From assembly GCA_024761205.1 (NCBI GenBank), contig JAMASS010000009.1, forward strand, positions 92,905 to 132,741: a stretch of DNA of 39,837 nucleotides, read 5' to 3'. A program made the position numbers and the translations under genes. This document shows, piece by piece, positions 24,264 to 33,588 of this stretch. Every line of letters starts with the position of its first letter. The stretch's first letter is position 1. Below the pieces are notes generated by a model, which was given only the letters and a program-made list of their open reading frames with translations, did not search any database and was not told the origin of the DNA. The stretch is from Limisphaerales bacterium (GTDB lineage Bacteria > Verrucomicrobiota > Verrucomicrobiia > Limisphaerales > AAA164-E04).

Positions 24264-26192
24264 CTATTGACTTCTCCCTGTGGCCGAGGGTTCGTCTGAT
24301 TCGCTGAGGAAGATTGGGGGCATGTAGAGGGTTTCGTCTTTTCGTTGCCACCAGGTGCCTAGGCTCGTCTTTGTGGCTAGGTCGGTGAATTCGTACGTAT
24401 GAAGCACTGCGCGAATGTATTTGGGCGGTGTGTCGGCGAAGGGGTTGTATTGTAGCAATCTTGTGACGCTGGAATTGTTCTCGAGAAGTCGGATGCACAA
24501 GTTAACGAACCAAGGATTTCGGTCGCAGCTACCCAAGGCGGCGAACCACATTTGCCAGTCGAGTCGTGGCTGGTGGGGAGCGATGATGCTGGGCATTCGA
24601 TTCGTGGGGCCGGGTTTGTGTTTGAACACGTAGTCCTGCCAGGTTTCTCCATCACGGCTGCCTTGGATGGTGATCTCGGGTCGATGAGGTGTCATGACGG
24701 CGAATAGGCCGTAAATATTGTTGGATCGAAATGGGATGAGCCACGTCTGCATTTGTTCGATGGGGCGCAACCAGGACGGGTTGATTCGAAAGGTCCGCAC
24801 TAACTGAAAGCTCGAGAGGAGGATGGTCACTGCGAACACTAGTCGGACAGTGCCGGGGTAGAAATATTCTCGTTTTGAGGGTCGGTTGGATGGAGTCGAG
24901 ATTATTGTCCACCGCACTTTACCAAGGATGCTTTTGAGAGTCGTGTCATCCAACAAGGTGAGGCAAAGGGCCAGGGTCAACCAGTTGAAGAAGCCGTAGT
25001 TTCCGGTGATGAGAATCACGACTTGCAGGGCTACATTTGGGAAGAAGGCCCAGAGACGAAGGCGTCGGGGGCCCAGCATAAGAAAAGGCAGAAGGAGTTC
25101 GATGGCAAACATCACCACACAGGAGGCTTGATGAAAGAAGAGGGGGAGTTGGTGTGCGTACCAACCGAGCATGGTTGGCAGCGGCTGAGTCTGATAGTGA
25201 ACGCTAAGAGCTGTGAGGTTGTGCCAAAGAGTATCTTGGCTGAGCAGTTTTACCGAACCAGACGCGAACATGAGCTTAAATAAGAGAAATCGAAGCAACC
25301 ACAGGCCCAACAATGACGGAGAGCGGAGCGGCTTCGGGCAGATCGACCAAGGGAAAAGGAACATTGATAGGAACGCGGTTTCCAGGAGGAGCGTGTCCCA
25401 TTGAAAGGAGAGAAACGATTGTCCGACGCTGACGAATGAGAGATACAGCGTCCAAAGCAGGAAAACCATTGGACCAGGGTAAAGCCCCAGCAGGAGTGCC
25501 AGGCTACAGCCCATTCCGGCAATTGCGGTAACCTTAAGAGCAGTGGTGCTTGCGCCACACCAAAACAATGTTGGCACCAAGCGAAATCTGTCCCAGGTGA
25601 TGTTTTGCGAATCGAGGACAGCGGTGACTCGCGTTAAATAATCGTGAATTGGCAGAATCCCTGATTCACCGTACAAGCCTTCAACTTGAACGAGAAGCGA
25701 ACCGAAGGCCACGAGAAAGATCAAGGCCAAGGACCTGAGGAAGAACATTGCCGTGACCTGAAACTCAGGGATCTCGTTGAGGGGGCCCGCTAATAATCGG
25801 GTGAGCCAAGAAACACCCATCCGATTGCGGGCGACGAGGGTATAGCCCAACTCCGTGATCGACCTGAAGCCTGGTATTTTGCGGCAGCATGTCAGCGGCA
25901 GTTGAATTCCTCCGGCGGCATAAGTGCGGAAGACGGCTTCAGCCCCTTGGTAGACCTGTCCATCCGTATCCAGAAAGTGCACCGAGGCTTCCAAAGAGCT
26001 CGCTTCAACCTCAGGAAACCTCTCGGTCGTCGTGCTGTCTTGTAGCGGTCGATAATCTACCCGGTCATGTGTGAGTTGTTCCCAACGGAGAATACAGTAG
26101 CGGCAGAATCCACAGTCACCGTCATAAATAACCAGTGGTTTCTTTGGCGGATTGGCTAGGCTAGGCGCTTTTGCTGTGGTTGGATCAGGCAT
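24264..26192 (-). CDS. DCC thiol-disulfide oxidoreductase fused to lipase-maturation-factor-like membrane protein
   Basis: A 642-residue two-part protein. Residues 18-140 are a DCC (DUF393) domain, with its signature DGDCGFCRYC (24-33) and YRPLQD. From about residue 150 a polytopic membrane part follows, with around 8-10 hydrophobic helices and the FQWDTLLLETAFL segment of the lipase maturation factor family (LMF1/LMF2-like). It ends in a soluble domain, about 460-620, with LVPFRSNNIYGLFAVMTPHRPEI and RLLQYNPF-type motifs of the same family. In eukaryotes LMF helps fold secreted lipases in the ER; bacterial members are uncharacterised. The joined redox domain suggests an oxidative folding role at the membrane, by inference. 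Confidence 0.82.
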   Translation of the reverse strand: MPDPTTAKAPSLANPPKKPLVIYDGDCGFCRYCILRWEQLTHDRVDYRPLQDSTTTERFPEVEASSLEASVHFLDTDGQVYQGAEAVFRTYAAGGIQLPLTCCRKIPGFRSITELGYTLVARNRMGVSWLTRLLAGPLNEIPEFQVTAMFFLRSLALIFLVAFGSLLVQVEGLYGESGILPIHDYLTRVTAVLDSQNITWDRFRLVPTLFWCGASTTALKVTAIAGMGCSLALLLGLYPGPMVFLLWTLYLSFVSVGQSFLSFQWDTLLLETAFLSMFLFPWSICPKPLRSPSLLGLWLLRFLLFKLMFASGSVKLLSQDTLWHNLTALSVHYQTQPLPTMLGWYAHQLPLFFHQASCVVMFAIELLLPFLMLGPRRLRLWAFFPNVALQVVILITGNYGFFNWLTLALCLTLLDDTTLKSILGKVRWTIISTPSNRPSKREYFYPGTVRLVFAVTILLSSFQLVRTFRINPSWLRPIEQMQTWLIPFRSNNIYGLFAVMTPHRPEITIQGSRDGETWQDYVFKHKPGPTNRMPSIIAPHQPRLDWQMWFAALGSCDRNPWFVNLCIRLLENNSSVTRLLQYNPFADTPPKYIRAVLHTYEFTDLATKTSLGTWWQRKDETLYMPPIFLSESDEPSATGRSQ

Positions 26193-26260
26193 TTATTGAC
26201 GATCAGCGAAGGGCAGAATAAAGGGGGGCAGGCAGTTGTTCAAGCGGACCAGAATGCTTG

Positions 26261-26301
26261 GACAGGATGAACAGGATTGTTTTCATCATGTTGATCCTGT
26301 C
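26261..26301. repeat. Short inverted repeat (GACAGGAT ... ATCCTGTC)
   Basis: An 8-bp inverted repeat with 25 nt between its arms and an internal direct repeat (CAGGAT twice). It lies in the gap before the DUF1080 gene. It resembles dispersed 'acaggatgaacaggat' intergenic repeats of PVC genomes, so the open frame running through it is taken as non-coding. Confidence 0.5.
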
Positions 26302-26386
26302 TGAATTGGCATCTTTCTATCGCCAGCCATGCCGGTTACAGGATGCTTTGCGTTCTTTGATAAATCCTGCTTCACTGCTTGCGATC

Positions 26387-27598
26387 ATGAGAACCGTAAT
26401 TCATTTTTCGAAAATCAATTGTTGGGTGATGTTTTGGCTCTCCTTGGCATCTCCGTTGGTGGAGCACCGAGCTTCAGCCGCTGCTTGGACGTCGCTTTTC
26501 AATGGTAAAAACTTTGATGGATGGACTCAACGGGATGGTAAAGCGAAGTATGAGATTCGAGATGGCGCCATCATAGGCATCACGGTTCCCCGCTCTCGGA
26601 ATTCCTTCCTCTGTACCAATCGGGACTACGCCGATTTCATCTTCGAAGTTGAGCTGAAGGTGGATCCGAAGATGAATGCTGGGATTCAGATTCGGAGTGC
26701 TAGCATTCCGTCGTATCGGAATGGGATCGTGCACGGATATCAGGTGGAGATCGATCCTTCGAAGCGGGCTTGGTCGGGCGGTATCTACGATGAATCTCGC
26801 CGTGGTTGGATCAATGACCTCAAGGAAAACGAACCGGCCCGGCAGGCGTTTCGACCAAATGAGTGGAACCGTTATCGGATTGAGGCCATTGGCGATCACA
26901 TCCGGACTTGGGTCAACGGGGTGCCGGCGGCGGATCTGCGCGACTCGATGAGTTTAACCGGCTTTATTGGGTTGCAGGTCCATGGGACTAGCCGGGAGGA
27001 GCCAATGGAAATCGCTTGGCGCAAACTGCGCATTCAGGACCTGGGCCGGCATGAGTGGAAGCCGCTCTTTGACGGCAAGACTTTGAAAGGGTGGCAGCCA
27101 AAACTAGGGGGCGAATGGCGTGTCAGCGATGGGGTGATCAAGGGGATCAGTAGCAAGGCCGAACGGCGGCACGGATTGCTCATGAGTGAGGCAACCTTCA
27201 GTGACTTTACGGTGCGATTGAAGTTCAAGGTGAACGAGGGTGATAGCGGGTTTTATTTTCGATCGGAACCGGTGGACCAAGTCGTAGGTGTCAATGGATT
27301 TCAAGTCGAACTCGACACGACCTTCGAAACCGGAGGATTGTATGAGACCGGAGGCCGAGCTTGGGTGGTGCAGCATCCGGCGGGCGAAAAGACGCGATGG
27401 TATAAACCGGGAGAGTGGAACGATCTTACAGTCTCCGCTTGGGGGCGACGGACGGTGGTGCGGATGAATGGCCGGAAATCTGCCGAACTAATCAATGACC
27501 CCGGTCGCATTGTCGGCCACTTCGCACTACAATTGCACGGGAGTCAAGAAATGGACGTAGAATTCAAGGACATTGAGCAATTGGTTCGTGTGGAATAG
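26387..27598 (+). CDS. Exported protein with two DUF1080 (3-keto-disaccharide hydrolase-type) domains
   Basis: A 403-residue secreted protein. A signal peptide covers residues 1-31 (hydrophobic CWVMFWLSLASPL, ending ASA). The first DUF1080 LamG-like beta sandwich starts at WTSLFNGKNFDGW (34-46) with FEVELKVDPKMNAGIQIR. The second starts near residue 222 at WKPLFDGKTLKGW with RLKFKVNEGDSGFYFRS. Each ends in an LQxHG segment. Members of this family (PF06439) bind or cleave glycans and are abundant in PVC bacteria. ATG 26387 is chosen because it starts the signal peptide; the upstream open frame contains an intergenic repeat. Confidence 0.88.
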   Translation: MRTVIHFSKINCWVMFWLSLASPLVEHRASAAAWTSLFNGKNFDGWTQRDGKAKYEIRDGAIIGITVPRSRNSFLCTNRDYADFIFEVELKVDPKMNAGIQIRSASIPSYRNGIVHGYQVEIDPSKRAWSGGIYDESRRGWINDLKENEPARQAFRPNEWNRYRIEAIGDHIRTWVNGVPAADLRDSMSLTGFIGLQVHGTSREEPMEIAWRKLRIQDLGRHEWKPLFDGKTLKGWQPKLGGEWRVSDGVIKGISSKAERRHGLLMSEATFSDFTVRLKFKVNEGDSGFYFRSEPVDQVVGVNGFQVELDTTFETGGLYETGGRAWVVQHPAGEKTRWYKPGEWNDLTVSAWGRRTVVRMNGRKSAELINDPGRIVGHFALQLHGSQEMDVEFKDIEQLVRVE

Positions 27599-27680
27599 CC
27601 GTAAGAACGGGTTCGAATGAGAGTCACCTGTTAAACTGTTTTTGATCTTCAGTCCCGGCATATTTTGAGTTTTTAAATGG

Positions 27681-28320
27681 GTTGTGGAGAGGCTGATCGA
27701 TCCGCTGGCTATCATGTGGTTGGTGCTCATCATACCCGGGCTGTATTGGCTGCTCGGAAACGATACCGAGCATCGCTAGGGCATTTGCCGGTGCTGGAAT
27801 GTTGACAATGCTATTGGGCAGTGGTTTGACGCCTGCGTCGAGTCGTTCAATGGAGAGGCCTTGCTGCTAGTGCGCTCCGCTAGACTTACCCGCCTCGTGA
27901 TGCGGTGATGGTGTTAGTCGGCATCATGGAAGGAGGCGAGGGCAAGTTACATGAATTTGATTTTGATAATAATCTGGATCGGATTCTCGCCGGCGTGGAG
28001 CTGGTCATGACGGGCAAGAATGATGTGATACTGTTTGGAGGAGGACCTCTCAACTCCCGGTAATCCAAACGAGTATTCAGCTATTCAACCTTGGCTCTAG
28101 CGACTTAAGCTCTGGGGCAAGATAGAGGATACCGGACTTCAGCAGAACACTTATGAAGAAGCCAGAACTGTCAAAGTTTTCATGGAGTCGCGGGGTTGGC
28201 AACGTGCTATGCTTGTCATCTCTGCGATTCACATGCGACGTGCCGAAGCTGTTTTTCGGACCACAGGTGTCAACATAGTTTTGGTGGCTTGTGACTTTAA
28301 GTCAGTTCCGCTTGCTTGAT
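27681..28320 (+). pseudogene. Decayed DUF218 (YdcF/ElyC-like) membrane protein
   Basis: Successive conserved segments appear on the plus strand in shifting frames. They are LIDPLAIMWLVLIIPGLYWL (N-terminal helix), MLTMLLGSGLTPA with SMERP, DAVMVLVGIMEGGEGKLHE with RILAGVELVMTGKNDVILFG, and NTYEEARTVKVFMESRGW plus LVISAIHMRRAEAVFR with GVNIVLVACDF. The order and spacing match the DUF218 family (cell-envelope proteins such as ElyC and YdcF). Stops at about 27777 and 28060 and several frame changes show it is dead. Its C-terminal end runs into the second copy of the dispersed repeat. Confidence 0.7.
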
Positions 28321-28549
28321 GGGACCTTATTCAGTGCCATTCAAAAAGAGGAAGGTATCGTGGCGCGCTTTGGGCAATCGATGGGATACGTGGGGTCCAT
28401 GCGATTGATTTCGGGAACATTGCGCGGCCGCCACAAGGTCTCAGCAGTCGCTCCCCCGGGAAGGGCTCGGAGAGCCATCCGCCGGGGCGACGCCGGGAAG
28501 CTTCGAGCGCGTATTCTGTGGGGGAGGGGGGCGTGCAGAGATCGTCAGC

Positions 28550-28885
28550 GGCGCGGGAAAGTGGAAAGGCTGCTTGAGCAGAACCCTGTCGGGAAAGGGA
28601 TAGTCAAGCCGGGAAAGCCCACCGGGAGCGGATTCAGAGAGAACACGGCGGCGCCCGTGCATGAGCAGGCAATTGCCTTGCTTGACCGGCCGCCAAGACA
28701 GCCCCTCGGGCTCGTGCCATGGCACTTCAAAAGCCCGGGGCAATCCTGAAGCTCTCCGGGGGAGCTTCGGGCATTTTTGGGCTCGATGCCTGTGGACGCA
28801 ACGGCTGTCGGTATCCCCTTTTCCCTCCCTATTCCAAATCATCGCTTTCCAAGAATTGCACTGCGCCCTTTTCATCTCTAGTGCC
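28550..28885. repeat. Dispersed repeat, copy 2, inverted relative to copy 1
   Basis: The reverse complement matches 14465-14803 along its length. It contains a hairpin absent or degenerate in copy 1 (GAAGCTC-7-GAGCTTC, about 28747-28767). Frames through it are open in several registers without a shared protein. It lies directly after the dead DUF218 gene and about 100 bp before msrA. Confidence 0.7.
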
Positions 28886-28985
28886 GCTCAAGTCGGGCTG
28901 CTTGAGCAAAATACTTGCGTATGCAAGTTGGCTGGCTTTGGTATCGCCAAAAGGGTTGAATTTCAGGCTAGAGTACGCCGAGATC

Positions 28986-29609
28986 TCATTTTTTCTGGAG
29001 GAATTTTTGTAGCTTTGGCCGAATCACGAAGTAGCAGTAAGACTGGGTTGGATTGTTCCGGAAGAAATTCTGGTGGTAGTCTTCAGCCGGGTAGAATTTT
29101 TCGAATTTGACAATCTCGGTGACAATTGGGTCTTCAAAGGAACTGGCCGCCGCGGCCTTGGATTTTTCTGCCGCCTCCTTTTGCTGGTCGTCGTGATAGA
29201 GAATCACGGATCGGTACTGGGTGCCAACGTCGTTGCCTTGACGATTGGGCGTCGTGGGATTGTGAGCTTGCCAAAAGTAACCGAGCAATTCTTCGTAGGT
29301 GATCACTTTCGGGGCGAAGGCGATTTGAACAACCTCCGCGTGTCCAGTCGTCTCGGCACACACTTCCTTGTAGGTGGGATTCTCTTTGTGTCCGCCCGAA
29401 TAGCCTGAAATGACCGATTTGACACCGTCGAGCGTTTCCATCAAGGCCTCGGTGCACCAAAAGCAACCGGTTCCAAACGTTGCTAGGCTGAGCGACTTGT
29501 CCGTATGTTCGGAAGGGAGTTCACTCACAGATTCCTCCTTGGCGTTGAGACAACCGGTTGCGGCTTGTAGGACTAGGGCGATAATGGCAATTCTGCATGA
29601 AGTAATCAT
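28986..29609 (-). CDS. msrA: Peptide methionine sulfoxide reductase A, exported
   Basis: A 207-residue MsrA, which reduces methionine-S-sulfoxide in oxidised proteins. The catalytic motif GCFWC is at 48-52 (C49). Others are GYSGGHKENPTYKEVC, TGHAEVVQI, FWQAHNPTTPNRQGNDVGTQYRS and the tail EKFYPAEDYHQ. The N-terminus has a hydrophobic segment ending AATGC (C20), a weak lipobox, so it is probably a periplasmic lipoprotein. It is divergent from the GNAT gene with only about 60 bp between starts. Confidence 0.95.
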   Translation of the reverse strand: MITSCRIAIIALVLQAATGCLNAKEESVSELPSEHTDKSLSLATFGTGCFWCTEALMETLDGVKSVISGYSGGHKENPTYKEVCAETTGHAEVVQIAFAPKVITYEELLGYFWQAHNPTTPNRQGNDVGTQYRSVILYHDDQQKEAAEKSKAAAASSFEDPIVTEIVKFEKFYPAEDYHQNFFRNNPTQSYCYFVIRPKLQKFLQKK

Positions 29610-29671
29610 TGTCGAAAATAGAATGCTCTCTTACTGGCAATGTGAATCGAACGGTCGGTTTCGTCAACTCC

Positions 29672-30187
29672 ATGAACGGTCCGAATTCTATTTCAATTCG
29701 TCGGGCGACAAGGCGCGAGCTTGAGGCCTTCACTGCTCTGGGGTGCCGGATATGGCGCGATTGCTACCGTGAAATCCTATCTCGTGAACAGATCGAATAC
29801 ATGCTGAAACTTCGATTTCAGCGAGAGACGCTTGCCAAGGCGTTTGCGGACGAGGAGAATCCATATTGGTTTCTATGGGTTGATAAGAATTTGGTGGGAT
29901 ACGGTTCACAGTCGCTGTTGTTGGGTGGTGGACGTTTGAAGATCGAACAGATTTATGTGGATTCGCAGTGGCAGGGAAAGGGGCTGGGCCGTCAGTTACT
30001 AGGGCACATGGTGGCGGTTGCTCGCAAGGCAAACGGAACAATACTTTTTCTGACGGTGAACAAGCACAACCGGACCGCGATTCAGTTTTACAAGCGTCAA
30101 GGTTTTGCCATCTCGGGCTCTTGTGTTACGGACATTGGTCACGGGTTTGTCATGGATGACTATGTGATGGAGAGATTGATTTCTTGA
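29672..30187 (+). CDS. GNAT-family N-acetyltransferase
   Basis: A 171-residue acetyl-CoA-dependent acyltransferase. The acetyl-CoA loop is QGKGLG (101-106), after the strand IEQIYVDSQW. The C-terminal FLTVNKHNRTAIQFYKRQGF is the classical motif B region. ATG 29672 is chosen because ISIRRATRREL is the usual first strand; the frame is open upstream to 29609 across the msrA start. Substrate not predictable. Confidence 0.9.
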   Translation: MNGPNSISIRRATRRELEAFTALGCRIWRDCYREILSREQIEYMLKLRFQRETLAKAFADEENPYWFLWVDKNLVGYGSQSLLLGGGRLKIEQIYVDSQWQGKGLGRQLLGHMVAVARKANGTILFLTVNKHNRTAIQFYKRQGFAISGSCVTDIGHGFVMDDYVMERLIS

Positions 30188-30391
30188 ACTCGCTCTATTT
30201 CGACGCGAAAAAAGGTGGGGCGAGGGTCCCTCGAGCCGCCATCCTGCGGCGTGGTCCGGAAATCGTGCCCATCGTTTTTGTCAGCCAAATGAATATATCC
30301 TATGTCTCTTTTTTCTTTAGCTGCAGCGGATGGCGCCCCTCAGCTTTTTAGATTTGAAAATAAGGGCTACTTGGGCTTGCATGGGGCAGTA

Positions 30392-31714
30392 ATGTTCCGA
30401 TGTCCATCGATCCTATGCGGCTGCGCGATTGCCTTTCATCTTCTGTGTGCTGTCTCTGATTCGGTGGCGGCCGATGCCGCTTGGTGGCCACACTGGCGAG
30501 GTCCCCAAGCTAATGGTGTCGTTGCAAGCGGGAATCCGCCGTTGACTTGGAGTGCAACCGAGAATGTCCGTTGGATCACGCAGATCCCTGGAAAGGGGGC
30601 GTCGACCCCGATCGTAGTGGACGATCACCTCTTCGTGGTTTCAGCCGTCGCTACCGGGCGACGGCCGGAACACCCTCCGGTTAAGCACCCGGATGCTCGG
30701 ACGGAGCCGCCAAATCAGTTGTATCGGTTTCTTTTGATCGCCCTAAACCGCCACTCGGGTGATGTACTCTGGCAGAAGGTGATCGTGGAAGAATCCCCTC
30801 ACGAAGGACATCATCGCACCAATACCTATGCCGGTGGCTCGCCGGTGACAGACGGAAAGCGGCTCTATGTTTCGTTGGGTTCCCGTGGTGTTTATGCCTT
30901 TGATCTGGAGGGAAATCGGCTGTGGGGCCGGCAGCTTGGCCGAATGCGAACTCGCCGGGGATGGGGCGAGGCGTCCACTCCGGGACTGCACGAGGATCAT
31001 TTGGTCGTGCCTTGGGATCAGGAGGACCAATCGTGGCTCTTTGATTTGGATGTGGCGTCGGGGAAGATTCGGTGGCGGATACCACGAGATGAGCCTTCGA
31101 ATTGGTCCACTCCGGTATTCGTACCTCAAGATGGAGAGATTCAAGTGATCGTCAATGGCACCAATCGTTCGCGGGGTTATCGATTGCAAACCGGAGAATC
31201 GATCTGGGAATGCGGTGTGCTCAGCGTGAATGCCATCCCGACGCCAATTTTTGATGACCAACGAATCTATTGTATGAGCGGCTATCGAAAATCAATCATT
31301 TACGCCATTTTCCGAGGGGCGAAAGGTGATGTGACAGACACGGATAGGATGGCGTGGACGTTCAATCGTCACACGCCTTATGTGGCGTCACCTTTGCTTT
31401 ATCAAGGACGGCTCTATATGACTAAGGGGCTAGGGAGTCGGCTATCTATCCTTGATCCTAAGACGGGGCATCCTCTAGTTGAAGCAGAGCCCTTGCAGGG
31501 ACTATCCAACGTCTACGCATCACCGGTGGGCGTCAACGGGCATGTTTACATCGTCGACCGTGAGGGTAACACCGCGGTGTTACGGGCGGGTGACTCCTTG
31601 GATCTTGTGGGAGTGAATCGCATCAACGACACTGTTGATGCCTCGCCAGTGGTGATCGGTGATCGCTTGTATCTCCGCTCTTGGAGTGCTGTGTATTGCT
31701 TCGCAAACGACTAA
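30392..31714 (+). CDS. Exported PQQ-like beta-propeller protein
   Basis: A 440-residue secreted propeller protein. A signal peptide covers residues 1-27 (hydrophobic CAIAFHLLCAV, ending VAA). It then shows WPHWRGPQANGV (32-43), the typical start of the 'PQQ-binding-like repeat' family in PVC bacteria, and about seven blades with repeated units such as TPIVVDDHLFV, SPVTDGKRLYVSLGSRGVYAFDLEGN, STPGLHEDHLVVP and SPVVIGDRLYLRS. No Ca/PQQ dehydrogenase catalytic residues are evident, so it is more likely a scaffold or binding protein. ATG 30392 starts the signal peptide; an upstream frame from 30302 is not supported. Confidence 0.86.
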   Translation: MFRCPSILCGCAIAFHLLCAVSDSVAADAAWWPHWRGPQANGVVASGNPPLTWSATENVRWITQIPGKGASTPIVVDDHLFVVSAVATGRRPEHPPVKHPDARTEPPNQLYRFLLIALNRHSGDVLWQKVIVEESPHEGHHRTNTYAGGSPVTDGKRLYVSLGSRGVYAFDLEGNRLWGRQLGRMRTRRGWGEASTPGLHEDHLVVPWDQEDQSWLFDLDVASGKIRWRIPRDEPSNWSTPVFVPQDGEIQVIVNGTNRSRGYRLQTGESIWECGVLSVNAIPTPIFDDQRIYCMSGYRKSIIYAIFRGAKGDVTDTDRMAWTFNRHTPYVASPLLYQGRLYMTKGLGSRLSILDPKTGHPLVEAEPLQGLSNVYASPVGVNGHVYIVDREGNTAVLRAGDSLDLVGVNRINDTVDASPVVIGDRLYLRSWSAVYCFAND

Positions 31715-32190
31715 TACAGGGCGCGAAAGATGAGTTCGGCGACACAGGCGGGCTTCTGGCTATCCCTCACTTCGATCGTGATGGAAAGTCCGTAATGAGC
31801 GCCGCCTTTGATGGGTTCGCAGTTGGATAGCGCGACCCTTGCCCGAAGCTGGCTGTCAACTCTCACTGGAGAGGGAAAACGAACACGATTGAGTCCGTAG
31901 TTGATGACCATCGTTGCATCCTCAATCTTCAACAATCGGTGAACGAAGAAGGAGGTTAACGAAAGTGTCAGAAAGCCATGGGCGATCGTGGTTTTGAAGA
32001 TCGATTCGGCTTTGGCTTTTTCTGCATCGACGTGAATCCATTGGCTGTCCTCGGTGCATTCGGCAAAGCGATCGATTCGACTTTGGGAAATCGTTAACCA
32101 ATCCGTAACCCCGATTTCTTGGCCGTTCAAATCTTGAAGTTCAGCGATCCGAAGTCGCCGCGGGATATTTGCGGTTGGACTAGCGGTCAT
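31711..32190 (-). CDS. MaoC-like acyl dehydratase/hydratase
   Basis: A 159-residue hot-dog-fold protein of the MaoC family ((R)-specific enoyl-CoA hydratase type). The active-site region is RFAECTEDSQWIHVD, which keeps the Asp and His of the GDxNPiH consensus, followed by the family segment TIAHGFLTLSL. ATG 32190 is chosen because LRIAELQDLNGQEIGV starts the domain. It is the last gene of a minus-strand operon after the frameshifted dehydratase, a pairing that would hydrate crotonyl-CoA. Its stop overlaps the convergent propeller gene's end by 4 bp. Confidence 0.88.
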   Translation of the reverse strand: MTASPTANIPRRLRIAELQDLNGQEIGVTDWLTISQSRIDRFAECTEDSQWIHVDAEKAKAESIFKTTIAHGFLTLSLTSFFVHRLLKIEDATMVINYGLNRVRFPSPVRVDSQLRARVALSNCEPIKGGAHYGLSITIEVRDSQKPACVAELIFRALY

Positions 32191-32230
32191 TGCAGAATGA
32201 TTCTCCGGCTGGTTGAAACACTCGGCTGAA

Positions 32231-33576
32231 CTAGCTGAACCTGTCAGTCTCGCCTTCAGGGTCAGATTTGATTCCCGCCAGTCGCTTGGCGAGGTTCTTC
32301 TTGTGATCCAGCTGTATTTGGCGGGCGATTTGGATTCGCTGGGCTTGTGGTGAGCCGGCTCCGTGCATGGATTCCGTGAGATATTCGACAGCATTGCGAC
32401 CCAGCGTCATGTTCTCAATGAGCCTGAGGATTTTCATTCGGTCCGTGGTTTCCACCTCGTCTCGGTCTTTGAGAAACTTTTCAATTAAACCGCCCACTTC
32501 TGGGCTCAGCAAATCTTCCTCTGAGGGCATCGTTACCAATGAGTCCTCCGGCAAGGTCCTGGGCGAGGCGAGAGATTTCATAGATGAGTGCGGGTCACGT
32601 GATGCTTGCAGACATTGGCGATCATGTCGTCGTTGAGGTAGCAACCGGATTGGGTCGGCCGGCTTTGGTGTGACGAAGCGATTCCGGTGGAATAAATGGT
32701 CTCGTTGAGATGGGTCATTTCGACCGGTTTTTCACGGATATGTGAGACCTTTGAGACTCCGTTGTAGTTGGCGATGATGGTCGCGGCTCCAATCAGCACA
32801 TCGCCAACGCCGCTCTTGCAGACGTAGCTTCGTCGATGGTAGCAGGTGAAGCACTCCACCAGCAAAGAGGCGAATTCAACTTCACCGTGCATGAAGATTC
32901 TCTCCCGAGGGATGAAGACATCCTTAAAGATCACCATGTCTTCTTGGCCCGAGTAGTGGGCATTGCCTGAGTCAAGGTCGCCACGCTCCAGGCTGCGGGT
33001 GTCGCACGATTGGCTTCCGTAGATGTAGGCGATCCCGGAGGTCTCCACCGGGAGGGCCCCGACGATCGCAAAATCCTTGTCGGTGACGCCTAAACACATC
33101 GTAGGCATCACGGTTAGTCTGATAAATTCGTTCAGCTGATCATGATAAGCGGTGCTGTGGGCGGCATCGATTCCGTAGGTGACGGAGAGGAGGGCGTTTA
33201 ATGCATCCATACCGACGCAGCGTTGAAGAAAGCAGGTGCCGGTGAGCTGTCCTAATTTCCGCTGCATCTTGTTTTGCTGAGCCAGGTCGTCTTGCGATGT
33301 GGCAATATGGAGGAAACGATTTATCAGTCGCTGCGTGAACGGTGAGGTGACCAAGGCAAGTTCCGGATTTGAGATGGCGAGGTCGTAGGTTGCTGCGATG
33401 GCGTTGATGGAGGGCCGAATCACCGGGTGTTCCACGGGATCAGTGATTCTCTCGCCCAGGTAATAAAGCACCAACTCACGATCCCTGAGGCTGTCGATGT
33501 AGTCAGCACCGGTTTCGATTCGAGTCCGTTTTTCCGACTGACCCGTTGCCGATGGCTCAATGGTTGTTTGACTCAT
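32231..33576 (-). pseudogene. 4-hydroxybutyryl-CoA dehydratase/HpaB-family protein with two frameshifts
   Basis: The intact enzyme would be a 450-490-residue flavin and [4Fe-4S] protein that dehydrates 4-hydroxybutyryl-CoA to crotonyl-CoA. The first 322 residues read well: CFLQRCVGMDALNAL (115-129), YIYGSQ, IFKDVFIPRERIFMHGE and CYHRRSYVCKSGVGD, with candidate cluster ligands C115, C120, H247 and C253. After GCYLNDDMIANVCKHHVTR the frame is lost near 32590. A middle segment reads IYEISRLAQDLAGGLI in a second frame, and near 32540 an extra G shifts to a third frame with VTMPSEEDLLSPE, LRLIENMTLG and YLTESMHGAGSPQAQR. It is either a new pseudogene or two sequencing errors. It follows the symporter by 12 bp. 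Confidence 0.78.
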
Positions 33577-33588
33577 GGAAAGAGGATA

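Noticed and set aside
23922-24299. Plus-strand 125-codon open frame
   Set aside because: Cys/Arg/Pro-rich with no domain, signal or ribosome site; reads as non-coding GC-rich DNA.
26258-26386. Upstream extension of the DUF1080 gene
   Set aside because: It runs through an inverted intergenic repeat, and the signal peptide starts at ATG 26387.
28291-28875. Open frames on both strands across repeat copy 2
   Set aside because: No shared protein with copy 1 in a consistent frame; explained by GC-rich repeat sequence.
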